Origin: Selenomonas sp. oral taxon 920 | Lineage (GTDB): Bacteria > Bacillota > Negativicutes > Selenomonadales > Selenomonadaceae | Direction of reading: 5' to 3' | Assembly: GCF_001717585.1 (NCBI RefSeq) | Contig: NZ_CP017042.1 | Span: 186,001 to 250,000 of the forward strand | DNA length: 64,000 nt | Shown: one piece after another, positions 32,078 through 41,412 of the stretch | How the letters are laid out: each line of letters opens with the position of its first letter | How positions within the stretch are numbered: position 1 is the first letter of the stretch | Translations under genes and position numbers: made by a program | Notes under the pieces: model-generated | What the model was told of the DNA's origin: nothing | Database searches by the model: none | The model's input: only the letters and a program-made list of their open reading frames with translations

Positions 32078-33358
32078 ATGGCCTTGTATCATGTGCAGCT
32101 GAAGATTGCCTTTATCGGCATTGCCGAAGATAAGGCTGCGCTCTGGAAAGGGATCGCCCCCAAGGAGCATTTCAGTCATAGCTTTTACACGATTTGCAAG
32201 GAAGAGGATCTGGTTCGGGAACTGGCAGATGAGGAGCAGCTGCTCGTTGTCATGGATCAAGCAAGTTTCCTGTCGCCAAGCATGGTTCGCAAACGTATGC
32301 CGACGCATGACAGCCTGCTGATTCTGTGCGCCGACGACTCAGATCAGCTGGTGAGCGAGGACTACGATGCGGTCGATGATATCTGGCTGAATGGCGGGCT
32401 GAAGCTTGCACGGTTTCATTTCGCCAATCTCCTGACGCGGATCGCCGAGCGCAAGCGCGCATGGCTGTGGGAAAATTGGCTGCAGACAACGATCAACACG
32501 CTCCCCGATATGGTCTGGTTCAAGGACCTGAAGGGCATTCACCTTGATGTCAATGACGCTTTTTGTACGGCGGTCGCGAAGGAAAAGGCGGATGTCAGAG
32601 GTCGGGATCATTACTATATCTGGGACATTCCGAAGGAAGTCTACGAGGCGAGCGACTATGTCTGCGTTGAGACCGAGGATGAAGTCCTCGCCGCTCGGGC
32701 CACCTGTCTGTTTGATGAAGAGGTCATGAAGGCGGACGGCCGTCTGAGTAAGCTCAAGACCTACAAAACGCCGATTTTCGACGGTGATACGATCATCGGC
32801 ACGGTCGGCATTGCCCGTGATGTAACGAAGGAATACGAATATCAGCAGAATATCGTTTACATGGCGCTGCACGACCAGCTTACAGGACTTGCGAACCGCC
32901 GCCAGCTGGATGAATTTTTGTCTAAGCTGGAGACGAATGAAATGGTTGTCGCTTACCTCGACTTAGATCATTTCAAGTCGGTGAACGATACATACGGCCA
33001 CTTGGCAGGGGATGAGGCGCTCGTACGAACCTCCGAGTTAATCAAAAAACATTTCCCCGATACGCTGAATGTTCGTATCGGCGGCGATGAATTTCTCATC
33101 GTATTCACGGATGGTGTGGTAAGCGAGGATATCCCTGGGCGTATGCAGGATTTTATTGATGATTTCTTTGAGGCGTTCAAAGAGGATAAACGCTTCGGAG
33201 TCCTGTCGGTCAGTGCAGGCATTGCCGAGGGGAAAGTCGGGCATGGCTCGTTTGACCTGCTGCTGCAGAAAGCGGATGAGGCACTCTATGAGGCGAAAGA
33301 GGCGGGACGCGGCCGCTATGTGATCAGTCACCGCGACGAGCATGAAGTGATACGGTAG
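32078..33358 (+). CDS. PAS-GGDEF diguanylate cyclase
   Basis: The 426-residue protein has three parts. Residues 1-120 are a receiver-like or novel input domain without the usual aspartate set, ~125-255 is a PAS domain (TINTLPDMVWFKDLKGIHLDVN, VGIARDVTKEYE), and ~265-426 is GGDEF. The signature RIGGDEFLIVF is intact, and the surrounding DHFKSVNDTYGHLAGDEAL is canonical, so cyclic di-GMP synthesis is predicted. There is no RxxD inhibitory site upstream of GGDEEF-type position. ATG 32078 lies behind AAGGGAGAG. Soluble, no membrane segment. Confidence 0.9.
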   Translation: MALYHVQLKIAFIGIAEDKAALWKGIAPKEHFSHSFYTICKEEDLVRELADEEQLLVVMDQASFLSPSMVRKRMPTHDSLLILCADDSDQLVSEDYDAVDDIWLNGGLKLARFHFANLLTRIAERKRAWLWENWLQTTINTLPDMVWFKDLKGIHLDVNDAFCTAVAKEKADVRGRDHYYIWDIPKEVYEASDYVCVETEDEVLAARATCLFDEEVMKADGRLSKLKTYKTPIFDGDTIIGTVGIARDVTKEYEYQQNIVYMALHDQLTGLANRRQLDEFLSKLETNEMVVAYLDLDHFKSVNDTYGHLAGDEALVRTSELIKKHFPDTLNVRIGGDEFLIVFTDGVVSEDIPGRMQDFIDDFFEAFKEDKRFGVLSVSAGIAEGKVGHGSFDLLLQKADEALYEAKEAGRGRYVISHRDEHEVIR

Positions 33359-33460
33359 GGAATAGGGGCTGTTGCACGTTTTGGACGGGACGATGTCAAG
33401 CATTCGACAGCACTTCGTCCATCATTTATAGGACAGCTGCAAATAATGCCAATACAGAAT

Positions 33461-33499
33461 AAAGCAGCGATTTGCAAGAGCATGCAGATCGCTGCTTTT
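33461..33499. terminator. Terminator after the GGDEF gene and the secreted-protein array
   Basis: An 11-bp stem (33461-33471 with 33488-33498) has A/T runs at both sides, closing two convergent transcripts. Confidence 0.75.
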
Positions 33500-33510
33500 G
33501 TATGTCGCGG

Positions 33511-34377
33511 TTAGTCTTCGTACGACCAGCCGTACCACGAGGAGGCGAGGGCGGCGCGCGTGTCCTTGTCGAGTTCCTCCCACGAGACGAAGTTGACGCG
33601 GCGGCCGCCTCTATCGAGCCGTTCGCGCCGGAACTTCTCGGCTTCTTCGCCGTAGGGGTCGACGTCCTTGTTCAGATAGAGGAGTTTCATGGAGGTGTAG
33701 AACGGCTCGACTTGCTCGCCGTGGACACTCACAGTCCCCTCTGCATGGGCGTTCGTTCCGACGCCGAGGTCGACATCGGCCCAGAGAATCTGGGCATCGT
33801 ATACGATGCCGCAGCGATCCGTTGCGCTCGTTCGGCTTTCGCTGCGCGGCATCCGCTGCGTATCGACTATGTAGATATAGTGTCCATCCGTCTTTTTCCC
33901 TCGGATGTAGAGGCGTGTGAGGTCGGGGAACTGCGTGTTCGCATTATTGATCGCGTACGGCTCGAGCGTTGTCCCGTCCTCGCTGATCTCATACGCCGCG
34001 CCGTAGACCTCACTCGGATAGTTCTCACAGAGATATTGGAGGCCCTTTTTCTGCTCCTCTGAGATGCCGTCCCCCGCATAGCAGAGCGGATCTTTGTTCA
34101 GGAAGTGCCGGCTGATGAGGAGTTCGAGCCGTCCGTTGCGGTCGAGGTCGGTGACGGCGGCGTAGAAGGTATAGTGACTGCGCTCCGCCATGCCGCTCTT
34201 TAGGATGCTGTCCCATGTGTGATACTGGTCGTTGATCTCCTGCTGTATCACACCCGATGCCGCCATGACATTGAGCTGCGCTTCCGTGTCAATTGCTGCG
34301 GGTGCGGCAGCGGTGGATGCCGCCAACGAGAGTGCGGCAAGCGCTGCGCCGAGCGATTTTTTGAGCGAGATTGTCAT
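33511..34377 (-). CDS. Secreted tandem-array protein, paralogue 4
   Basis: The 288-residue protein has a Sec signal peptide (MTISLKKSLGAALAALSLAASTAAA) and an N-terminal repeat domain. That domain includes YAAVTDLDRNGRLELLISRH, a calcium-loop-like DxDxNG motif also present in the other three array members. It is the most divergent member. A long tail rich in Glu and Tyr follows. It is the last gene of a five- or six-gene operon reading from TPM/LemA. Function unknown; the DxDxNG strand looks like an FG-GAP/EF-hand-type loop. Confidence 0.68.
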   Translation of the reverse strand: MTISLKKSLGAALAALSLAASTAAAPAAIDTEAQLNVMAASGVIQQEINDQYHTWDSILKSGMAERSHYTFYAAVTDLDRNGRLELLISRHFLNKDPLCYAGDGISEEQKKGLQYLCENYPSEVYGAAYEISEDGTTLEPYAINNANTQFPDLTRLYIRGKKTDGHYIYIVDTQRMPRSESRTSATDRCGIVYDAQILWADVDLGVGTNAHAEGTVSVHGEQVEPFYTSMKLLYLNKDVDPYGEEAEKFRRERLDRGGRRVNFVSWEELDKDTRAALASSWYGWSYED

Positions 34378-34401
34378 TGTGTGCCTCCTTTTTATGAATG
34401 G

Positions 34402-35271
34402 TTATCCCTTCCCGTCGATGACGCCGTAGGCAAAGCCTGCCCACGAGGCGGCAAGGGCTTCCTGCGGATCGCGATTGAGCTCGTCGCCGCTCACCCAGCG
34501 GATGGAGCTTGGCGGCAGGAGTGCATCGCCAAAGGTCTGATACAGATCGGTCTGCTGAAATTCCCGTCCACTCATATTCGTATGGGCGGGATCGCCGTCA
34601 AAGACACTGGCGGAGACGTGGATTTTCCTGCAGGTGGAGGGGCTGTCCACGTCCCGATAGCTGCCTTTTTCCGCGGCGAGCAGCTGACAGCGCAGCGTTC
34701 CATGGTAGAGGGCGACGCGCTGATAGGACGCTGTATAGGAGTAAGAAGGGTCATTGTCCGTGAAGTAATCGCTCCGGGAGACGGTTACGGTACGGACATG
34801 ATGCCAGCGCGTGCCGTGCTCGTCAATCTCACTGAGGGGCTGGAGGTTCATCAGATCGGGCCAATCGTAGCCGTTCTCTGCGCGGAGGCGTTCGAGCCGT
34901 CCGTCCGCAGAGATCTCGTAGGCGGACAGGCTGATATCAATCGGGATATCCACAACACCCGCCGCATGGGGACCGGATATATCCATCAGTGTCATCGCAT
35001 GGCGCACGAGCAGTTCAAGGCGACCGTTGGCATCGAGGTCGGTGACGGCGATGTGCGTCAGGCGGGGGTTGAAGCGTCTGAGATAGGGAAACGGTGCCTG
35101 ACCCTTATCCCAGCGCGCGACGAACTCATCCTTCCACAGCGGCTCTGCCTCCGCGATCATCTGCAGCTGTGCCTCGGGGCTTGGCGCGGCTGCGGCGGGA
35201 GCGGGGGCGGGCATAATGAGTGCGAGGGTGGCAAGTGCAGCGCCGAGCGCTTTTTTGAGCGAGATTGTCAT
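34402..35271 (-). CDS. Secreted tandem-array protein, paralogue 3
   Basis: This 289-residue secreted protein, MTISLKKALGAALATLALIM, carries the family block HIAVTDLDANGRLELLVRHAM. It also has SAYEISADGRLERL and the PHTNMSGREFQQTDLYQ-like C-terminal segment, then SGDELNRDPQEALAASWAGFAYG. The signal sequence and the last block are nearly identical to paralogues 1 and 2. Start ATG 35271 and an AAAGGAGGCACAC site. The gene lies 24 bases after paralogue 2. Confidence 0.7.
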   Translation of the reverse strand: MTISLKKALGAALATLALIMPAPAPAAAAPSPEAQLQMIAEAEPLWKDEFVARWDKGQAPFPYLRRFNPRLTHIAVTDLDANGRLELLVRHAMTLMDISGPHAAGVVDIPIDISLSAYEISADGRLERLRAENGYDWPDLMNLQPLSEIDEHGTRWHHVRTVTVSRSDYFTDNDPSYSYTASYQRVALYHGTLRCQLLAAEKGSYRDVDSPSTCRKIHVSASVFDGDPAHTNMSGREFQQTDLYQTFGDALLPPSSIRWVSGDELNRDPQEALAASWAGFAYGVIDGKG

Positions 35272-35295
35272 TGTGTGCCTCCTTTTAATGAATGG

Positions 35296-36168
35296 CTACC
35301 CCTTTCCGTCGATGGCGCCGTAGACAAAGCCTGCCCACGAGGCGGCAAGGGCTTCGCGCGGATTGCGTTTCAGCTCATCGCCGCCCATCCAGTATATGAC
35401 ATTGGCCGGTATGTAGATACGACTAAAGTCCTGATAAAATGCGCTCTTCACGAAATCGTCATGACGCATGTTAAGATGGGCGGGGTCGCCGTCGTAAATG
35501 TTTGCGTAGGAGGGAACTGCCTCGACGCGGTCGATGTCATAGACGTTGTAATAGCCTTTTTCCTCCGCGAGCAGATCATATCGCACCACACCGTTTACAA
35601 GGGCGACCCGCTGATAGAAGACGGTATAGTTGTAGAGATGATGCTCGTCCTCTATGAGGATGCTCGTGTCGACGTTGTACCAACGCGTATTGTTGCTGTC
35701 GATCCCATGGAGAGCCAGCCCTGTCAGATTGGGTGCGCCGCCGTTTTCCATCATGGGGAGGCGCGTGAGGCGGCCGTCCGTGCCGATCTCGTAGACCGCC
35801 ATGGCGAGCGCGGTTGGGATGTTGCGGAAGGGATACGGGGTGATGCCTTCATGCACTCTCAGCACGGCGGCGTGACGGAAGAGCAGTTCCAGCCGCCCAT
35901 TGCCGTCGAGATCGGTGACGGCGAAATACGTGCGGGAGGGATCGAAGACAATCGGTTCGGGCTCCGCCGTTTCACCCGGATTCCAATGTGTGACGAACTC
36001 ATCCTTCCAGAGTTTTTCCGCCTTGGCGATGGTATTCAGCTGATCCTTTGCTGCCGCAGGCGATATGATGTGCTGTGCGGTGGAGGATGCGGCAGACGCG
36101 GATGCCGTCGTGAGCATGAGCGCGGCAAGTGCCGCAAGTATGGTCTTTTCGAGCGAGATATGTTCCAT
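35296..36168 (-). CDS. Secreted tandem-array protein, paralogue 2
   Basis: This 290-residue secreted protein has the family signatures SRTYFAVTDLDGNGRLELLFRHAAV, MAVYEIGTDGRLTRL, YYNVYDIDRVEAVPSYANIYDGDPAHLNM, and GDELKRNPREALAASWAGFVYG. Paralogue 1 shares long blocks with it. ATG 36168 with AGGAGG; an upstream ATG-like frame has no site. Signal peptide MEHISLEKTILAALAAL, ending ASA. Unknown role, envelope-associated by context. Confidence 0.7.
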   Translation of the reverse strand: MEHISLEKTILAALAALMLTTASASAASSTAQHIISPAAAKDQLNTIAKAEKLWKDEFVTHWNPGETAEPEPIVFDPSRTYFAVTDLDGNGRLELLFRHAAVLRVHEGITPYPFRNIPTALAMAVYEIGTDGRLTRLPMMENGGAPNLTGLALHGIDSNNTRWYNVDTSILIEDEHHLYNYTVFYQRVALVNGVVRYDLLAEEKGYYNVYDIDRVEAVPSYANIYDGDPAHLNMRHDDFVKSAFYQDFSRIYIPANVIYWMGGDELKRNPREALAASWAGFVYGAIDGKG

Positions 36169-36193
36169 CGCGCACCTCCTTTTGTGCAGGCTG

Positions 36194-37069
36194 TTATCCC
36201 TTCCCGTCAATGACGCCGTAGACAAAGCCTGCCCACGAGGCGGCAAGGGCTTCCTGCGGATCGCGGTTCAGCTCATCGCCGCTCATCCAGTGTACGGCAC
36301 TGGGGGGCGTGTAGATCCAATAGAAGTCCTGATAAAACCCTGTCAGTGCAAAATCCGCAGGGTTCATCTCAATATGGGAGGGGTCACCGTCGTAGATGCT
36401 GACATAGAGGGGAACCTCCTCGATGCGGTCGATGTCATAGACGTTGTAATAGCTGTTTTCCTCTGCGAGCAGTTTGCACGTGACGACACCGTCTGCGAGG
36501 GCAATCTGCTGATAGGCGACGGTACCGTGATAGTGACCGTGCTCGTCCTCTGTGATGGTTCGCGTGCAGATATTGTACGGACGTGTGCCGTCGGCGTTCA
36601 CATGATGGAGCGCATACAGATCCATGAGATCGGGTGCGCCGTAGCCGTTTTCCGCCTCGGGGAGGCGCGCAAGGCGGCCGTCTGTTCCAACCTCGTAGAC
36701 CGCCATGGCGATTGCCGTTGGGATGTTGCGGAGTGGCTCGGGGGTGATGCCCTCCGCAACAGGCAACATGGCGGCGTGTCGGAAGAGCAGTTCCATCCGC
36801 CCGTTGCCGTCGAGGTCGGTGACGGCAAAGCGGGTCTGGGTGGGGTCATAGTTCAGCAGATGGGGCTGCGGTGTCTGCCCTGCGTCCCATCGTGCGACAA
36901 ACTCGTCCTTCCAGAGCGGCTCTGCCTTGGCGATGGTATTCAGCTGCTTCTTTGCTGCCGCAGGCGATGTGATGTGACGTGCGGTGGAGGATTTGGCAGA
37001 CACGGATGCCGCCGTAAGCGTGAGCAGGACAAGTGCCGCAGCGATTGTTTTCTTGAGCGAAATCTTCAT
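36194..37069 (-). CDS. Secreted tandem-array protein, paralogue 1
   Basis: This 291-residue secreted protein, MKISLKKTIAAALVLLTLTA, has RFAVTDLDGNGRMELLFRHAAML, then a repeat MAVYEVGTDGRLARL, the middle YYNVYDIDRIEEVP, and C-terminal GDELNRDPQEALAASWAGFVYG. An AAAGGAGGCATAC site precedes ATG 37069. It is the first of the four array members after LemA, with about 50 bases between. Strong repeat conservation suggests recent tandem duplication. Confidence 0.7.
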   Translation of the reverse strand: MKISLKKTIAAALVLLTLTAASVSAKSSTARHITSPAAAKKQLNTIAKAEPLWKDEFVARWDAGQTPQPHLLNYDPTQTRFAVTDLDGNGRMELLFRHAAMLPVAEGITPEPLRNIPTAIAMAVYEVGTDGRLARLPEAENGYGAPDLMDLYALHHVNADGTRPYNICTRTITEDEHGHYHGTVAYQQIALADGVVTCKLLAEENSYYNVYDIDRIEEVPLYVSIYDGDPSHIEMNPADFALTGFYQDFYWIYTPPSAVHWMSGDELNRDPQEALAASWAGFVYGVIDGKG

Positions 37070-37119
37070 TGTATGCCTCCTTTATCTCTGTTTACGGACC
37101 ATCGTCCCGTACTTTTCGG

Positions 37120-37689
37120 TTAGAACTTCACCTCGGGTACGGCGTCCGCGCCTTCCTTTGCCTTAAACTGGGGCTTTTGCGTCATGCCCATGAAGCCTGC
37201 GAGGAACATTCCCGGGAAGGTCGAGATGCGTACGTTGTACTCACGCACCGCCTCGTTGTAGTCGCGCCGTGCGACGGCGATGCGGTTCTCGGAGCCCGAC
37301 AGCTCGCGCATGAGTTCAAGGTACTGCGTATTCGCCTTGAGATCGGGATATGCTTCGGCGATGGCAAAGAGGCGGCCGAGTGCGCCCGTCAGCTCTGCGT
37401 TTGCCGCGTCCATCTGCTCCACGCCTTGTGCACCTGCAAGTTTGGCACGCGCGTTTACAACCTCCTCGATGATGCTCTTTTCGTGTACGTCATAGCCCTT
37501 GACCGTGTTCACGAGGTTCGGGATGAGGTCGCTGCGCCGCTGCATCTGGTTCTCGACCTGTCCGTAGGAGGCATCGACGCGGATCTCCGCCTCCTTCAGC
37601 CCGTTGTAGAGGGAGAAAAAGCCGAAGATGCCGATGAGGATGACGACGATGAGAACGATCCCAACGGAGATAAAGCCCTTGTTGTTCAT
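37120..37689 (-). CDS. lemA: LemA-family protein
   Basis: The 189-residue protein has one N-terminal transmembrane helix (ISVGIVLIVVILIGIFGFFSLYNGL) and a helical LemA domain with GQVENQMQRRSDLIPNLVNTVKGY and NARAKLAGAQGVEQMDAANAEL, ending FKAKEGADAVPEVKF. LemA often pairs with TPM proteins, as here (gene at 37727 is 37 bases upstream). The start is ATG 37689, not the in-frame upstream shadow. The role of LemA is unknown beyond membrane topology. Confidence 0.9.
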   Translation of the reverse strand: MNNKGFISVGIVLIVVILIGIFGFFSLYNGLKEAEIRVDASYGQVENQMQRRSDLIPNLVNTVKGYDVHEKSIIEEVVNARAKLAGAQGVEQMDAANAELTGALGRLFAIAEAYPDLKANTQYLELMRELSGSENRIAVARRDYNEAVREYNVRISTFPGMFLAGFMGMTQKPQFKAKEGADAVPEVKF

Positions 37690-37726
37690 GGTGAAAACTT
37701 CCTTTCGTGCAGCTTCCTGTGTGTCT

Positions 37727-39055
37727 CTACCAATTCCCCGACGCGCCGCCGCCGCCCGAGGAGCCGCCGCCGTATCCGCCGCCGCCTGAGCTGCCGCCGC
37801 CGCGATAAGTTGGGCGGTCATCCTCATCATATCTGCCGCCGCCCGATCCACCGCCCATGTTGCCGTATTTTCCGGAGCTGAGGAGGTTCAGCAGAGCAGC
37901 CAGCGAGAAGAAGGCAAGCCCGAATACCTGCCCAACAATCCAGAGGAGGAGCAGGAGAAGCGGGATGAAGACGAGAAAGCCGAAGATGTAGACGTAGAAG
38001 GGCTCACTGCCACCCTCGTCGATGGAGTCCGGCACGGCGACATGAGCCTTCTCGCACAGCCCTGCGGCGACGGTGGCATAGCCCTTTCGGATCTCTTCGG
38101 AAATATCGTCCTTGTCAAAGGGAAACTCGGAACGGATACGATTGAGGGCGTAGGTCGTGTCATGCTCCTGTTCCATCTCGGTCAGGGCAGGACCGAATAG
38201 GAAGAACACCTCGCGCTCTTCCTTTGCGATAAAGAGCAGCGCCGTGTTCCCGTGTGCCGCGTCCTTCAGCTGCCAGTCGGCAAAGAGCTGCTGTGCAAAC
38301 CGCCGTGCATCCACGCCTTTGAGCGTCGGCATGGTGACGACAATCATCTGCGTGTCGGTCGCATTCGTGAGGTCGCCGCCCATCCGCTCAATCGCTGCCG
38401 CGTCCTCCGGCATCAGCATTTCGCCAAAGTCTGCCACACTGCCGAGATGCGTGGGCTTCGCAGGGATACCGAGTGCCGCGCCGAGGCTTTCGAGCTCAAC
38501 GCCGTACTCCGCACTCGCCTTTTGCACGAGCGTGACATACGCGGTGAGGATCGCGGGGGAGTAGTTCTCCTTGCGGAACTCCCCCTTCATCGCGTCGAGG
38601 ACGCTGCCCGCGTAGCCGTCCGTGATGGCACCCTCGAGACCATAGCCGACCTCAATGCGGAACGCGCGGTCGTCCTTTGCGATGAGCAGGAGTACGCCGT
38701 TATTCATCCGTGCATCGCCGATGCCCCAGCTGCGAAAGAGTTCGTTCGCGTACGACTCGATGTCCGTGCCGCCGAGCGTCGGTACGGTGACGACGACGAT
38801 CTCCGCCTTTGTTTTGCCGTGCAGCTCCGCTCCGATTTTTGAAATCTGTGCAGCGTCCTCCGCCGAGACCATGCCCGCCGTGTCGACGACGTACGCCCGC
38901 TGCGCAGGTCTTGCGAGCAGATCGCTTGCCGTGACAGTCGTCGTACCGAGCAGCCGGCTTCCGGCGGCATCCGCCGCAGGACTGCCGCCGAGAAGCAGGA
39001 GCGTGAGTGCAAGAAGGGACGCAAAGAGTGCGCGTACACATCTGCTGCCGTTCAT
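37727..39055 (-). CDS. Tandem TPM-domain secreted/membrane protein
   Basis: The 442-residue protein has an N-terminal signal (ALFASLLALTLLLLGG, ending ADA) and TPM domain 1 (AQRAYVVDTAGMVSAEDAAQ through SAILTAYVTLVQ-like). TPM domain 2 (LMPEDAAAIERMGGDLTNATD, MPTLKGVDARRFAQQLFADWQLKDA) follows, then a C-terminal helix (VYIFGFLVFIPLLLLLLWIVGQVFGLAFF) and a Gly/Ser/Tyr-rich tail. Two TPM domains in one chain are uncommon. The GTG at 39064 is in frame but too close to its site; ATG 39055 is preferred. Promoter carries palindrome site E, so it is in the same regulon as the YdjGHI-like locus. Confidence 0.82.
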   Translation of the reverse strand: MNGSRCVRALFASLLALTLLLLGGSPAADAAGSRLLGTTTVTASDLLARPAQRAYVVDTAGMVSAEDAAQISKIGAELHGKTKAEIVVVTVPTLGGTDIESYANELFRSWGIGDARMNNGVLLLIAKDDRAFRIEVGYGLEGAITDGYAGSVLDAMKGEFRKENYSPAILTAYVTLVQKASAEYGVELESLGAALGIPAKPTHLGSVADFGEMLMPEDAAAIERMGGDLTNATDTQMIVVTMPTLKGVDARRFAQQLFADWQLKDAAHGNTALLFIAKEEREVFFLFGPALTEMEQEHDTTYALNRIRSEFPFDKDDISEEIRKGYATVAAGLCEKAHVAVPDSIDEGGSEPFYVYIFGFLVFIPLLLLLLWIVGQVFGLAFFSLAALLNLLSSGKYGNMGGGSGGGRYDEDDRPTYRGGGSSGGGGYGGGSSGGGGASGNW

Positions 39056-39099
39056 ACCTTCCACATCCTTTCAAACAGAATCCGTTGTGTATCAATCTT

Positions 39100-39146
39100 A
39101 CTCTAACATATTCTTTGAATTTTTGTAACTGTCATATATGACAGGT
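39100..39146 (-). promoter_or_regulatory. Promoter with palindromic operator (site E)
   Basis: On the reverse strand -10 TAGAGT (39100-39105, extended TGT) lies 23 bases downstream of the core palindrome CTGTCATATATGACAG (39129-39144). It drives the TPM-LemA-array operon. Confidence 0.75.
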
Positions 39147-39200
39147 TCAAACGTCCTTCTTATAGAAAAAGTACCGAAATTCTCTTTTGCACACAAAAAA

Positions 39201-39224
39201 ACGCTCTCGCATATGCGGGAGCGT
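39201..39224 (-). terminator. Terminator after sucCD
   Basis: A near-perfect hairpin ACGCTC(C/T)CGCAT-ATGCGGGAGCGT is followed by T7 on the reverse strand, 23 bases after the sucD stop. Confidence 0.85.
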
Positions 39225-39246
39225 CTGATGCGTTATGAAATTCACC

Positions 39247-40152
39247 TCAGCAGGTGTGGCACTTGTCGTAGAGACCCTTCTCCTTGAGGAGCTTGACCAT
39301 CGTCTCGCCGATGTGGGCGACGGTGTCGGCGACGGGGATGCCCGCCGCGTTGAGGGCTGCAACCTTGTCCGCTGCCGTGCCCTTGCCGCCGGAGATGATC
39401 GCGCCTGCATGACCCATGCGCTTGCCCGGAGGTGCCTGACGACCGGCGATGAACGCAGACACAGGCTTATCCTTCATATTCTCCTGAATCCACTTCGCGG
39501 CATCCTCCTCTGCCGTGCCGCCGATCTCACCGATGATGAGGACAGCGTAGGTGTCGGGGTCGTCTTTGAAGAGCTGGAGCGCATCGATGAAGTCCGTGCC
39601 CTTGACGGGGTCGCCGCCGATGCCGACGGTGGTCGTCTGACCGATGCCCGCGTTCGTGAGCTGGAATGCCGCCTCATAGGTGAGGGTGCCGGAGCGCGAG
39701 ATGAGTCCGACGTGGCCGGGCTTGCTGACCGTGCCGGGCGTGATGCCGAGCTTGGACTGCTGCGAGGTGAGGAGCCCGGGGCAGTTCGGCCCGACGAGGC
39801 GGGTCTTCTTGCCCTGCATGTAGCGGCGTACCTTCACCATGTCGAGCACGGGGATGTGCTCGGTGATGCAGACGACGAGGTCGAGCTCCGCATCGACTGC
39901 CTCAAGGATGGAGTCCGCTGCAAAGCGTGCGGGGACATAGACGACGGAGGCGGTTGCACCCGTTGCCTTGACCGCGTCTGCAACGGTGTTGAATACGGGC
40001 ACGCCCTCGACGGTCTGCCCTGCCTTGCCGGGGGTGACGCCGCCGACGATCTTTGTGCCGTAGTCGAGCATTTGCTTCGTGTGGAACATCGCAGCCTTGC
40101 CGGTGATGCCCTGGACGATGACTTTGGTGTCCTTATCAATCATTACTGACAT
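39247..40152 (-). CDS. sucD: Succinyl-CoA synthetase alpha subunit
   Basis: The 301-residue protein has the CoA-binding opening [18 protein letters not shown], the [17 protein letters not shown] motif, and the phosphohistidine signature [13 protein letters not shown]. It catalyses succinyl-CoA formation or use with concomitant NTP synthesis, together with sucC 20 bases upstream. The start ATG 40152 with GGGAGGTC. In Negativicutes this fits the succinate/propionate branch, though methylmalonyl genes are not in view. Confidence 0.96.
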   Translation of the reverse strand: MSVMIDKDTKVIVQGITGKAAMFHTKQMLDYGTKIVGGVTPGKAGQTVEGVPVFNTVADAVKATGATASVVYVPARFAADSILEAVDAELDLVVCITEHIPVLDMVKVRRYMQGKKTRLVGPNCPGLLTSQQSKLGITPGTVSKPGHVGLISRSGTLTYEAAFQLTNAGIGQTTTVGIGGDPVKGTDFIDALQLFKDDPDTYAVLIIGEIGGTAEEDAAKWIQENMKDKPVSAFIAGRQAPPGKRMGHAGAIISGGKGTAADKVAALNAAGIPVADTVAHIGETMVKLLKEKGLYDKCHTC

Positions 40153-40171
40153 TGTATGACCTCCCTTTCGA

Positions 40172-41362
40172 TTAAGCCTTCGCCTGTGCGACGAGTTTCA
40201 CGATCTGCTCTGCGCCGCCCTCCATCGTGGCTGCGGGGAAGACGTTGCCGATCGGCGTGTTCTTGAGGATCTCGCGGCCCTCTTCGACCTTCGTGCCCTC
40301 AAGGCGAACGACGACGGGAACAGGGAGGGATTTGCCGTCCTTGGAGATGATCTTTGCCGCCTCGATGATGCCGTTGGCGATGTTGTCGCAGCGGTTGATG
40401 CCGCCGAAGATGTTGACGAAGATGCCCTTCGCCTGACCGCCCTCGAGCATGATGCTGAACGCCTTGGCGATCTTCTCCGGCTCGGAGTCGCCGCCGACAT
40501 CGAGGAAATTCGCAGGCTCGCCGCCGTAGTGCTTGATGATGTCGACGGTCGCCATCGCAAGGCCTGCGCCGTTGACCATGCACGCGACATCGCCGCCGAG
40601 GTTGACGTAGTTGAGCCCTGCCGCAGCAGCCTCGCGCTCCTTCGGATCCTCCTCGGTCTCATCGCGGAGCTCCACGATGTCGGGATGGCGGAAGAGCGCG
40701 CTGTCGTCGAAGTTCAGCTTCGCATCGAGCGCGATGACATCGTCGTCCTCGGTGACGACGAGCGGGTTGATCTCAACCTGAGAGCAGTCCTTGCCGATGA
40801 ATGCGGCATAGAGGCCCTGCATGAGTGCAGCCGCTTTGCGGACAGCGGGACCCGGGATGTTGATCGCATACGCCATGCGCGTTGCCTGGAACGGAGCAAG
40901 TCCAATCACGGGGTCGATGTATTCCTTGATGATCTTCTCGGGGGTCTCGGCGGCGACCTTCTCGATCTCGACACCGCCCTCCTCGGAGCCCATCATGACA
41001 ATGCTTGCCGTCTGGCGATCGACGACGAACGAGAGGTAGAACTCCTTCTTGATCTTCGAGCCTTCCTCGATCAGGAGGCGGCCGACCTTCTTGCCCTCGG
41101 GACCGGTCTGGTGGGTGACGAGCACCTTGCCGAGGAGTTCCTGCGCGTAGGTACGGACTTCATCCACATTCTTTGCAATCTTGACGCCGCCCGCCTTGCC
41201 GCGGCCGCCCGCGTGGATCTGAGCCTTGACAACGATAACGGGGGAGCCCAGCTTCTCTGCGTTCGCGACTGCCTCGTCGACGGTGAACGCCGGCAGTCCG
41301 TTCGGCACGTTGACTCCGAACTCGCGCAGAACTTGCTTGGACTGGTACTCATGAATATTCAT
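40172..41362 (-). CDS. sucC: Succinyl-CoA synthetase beta subunit (ADP/GDP-forming)
   Basis: The 396-residue protein has the ATP-grasp opening [17 protein letters not shown], the [18 protein letters not shown] motif, and later [14 protein letters not shown] with the family NIFGGI block. It is the partner of sucD directly downstream. ATG 41362 follows GGGAGGATTG. A clear promoter is at 41413. It is the beta subunit that determines nucleotide specificity. Confidence 0.96.
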   Translation of the reverse strand: MNIHEYQSKQVLREFGVNVPNGLPAFTVDEAVANAEKLGSPVIVVKAQIHAGGRGKAGGVKIAKNVDEVRTYAQELLGKVLVTHQTGPEGKKVGRLLIEEGSKIKKEFYLSFVVDRQTASIVMMGSEEGGVEIEKVAAETPEKIIKEYIDPVIGLAPFQATRMAYAINIPGPAVRKAAALMQGLYAAFIGKDCSQVEINPLVVTEDDDVIALDAKLNFDDSALFRHPDIVELRDETEEDPKEREAAAAGLNYVNLGGDVACMVNGAGLAMATVDIIKHYGGEPANFLDVGGDSEPEKIAKAFSIMLEGGQAKGIFVNIFGGINRCDNIANGIIEAAKIISKDGKSLPVPVVVRLEGTKVEEGREILKNTPIGNVFPAATMEGGAEQIVKLVAQAKA

Positions 41363-41412
41363 TTAGTCAATCCTCCCTTAATTTTTGTGAGCAGAGCTTA
41401 CTTATAGATACT

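Noticed and set aside
34219-36213. 664-residue forward frame
   Set aside because: It mirrors the tandem secreted-protein genes on the other strand, with repetitive composition that follows their repeats.
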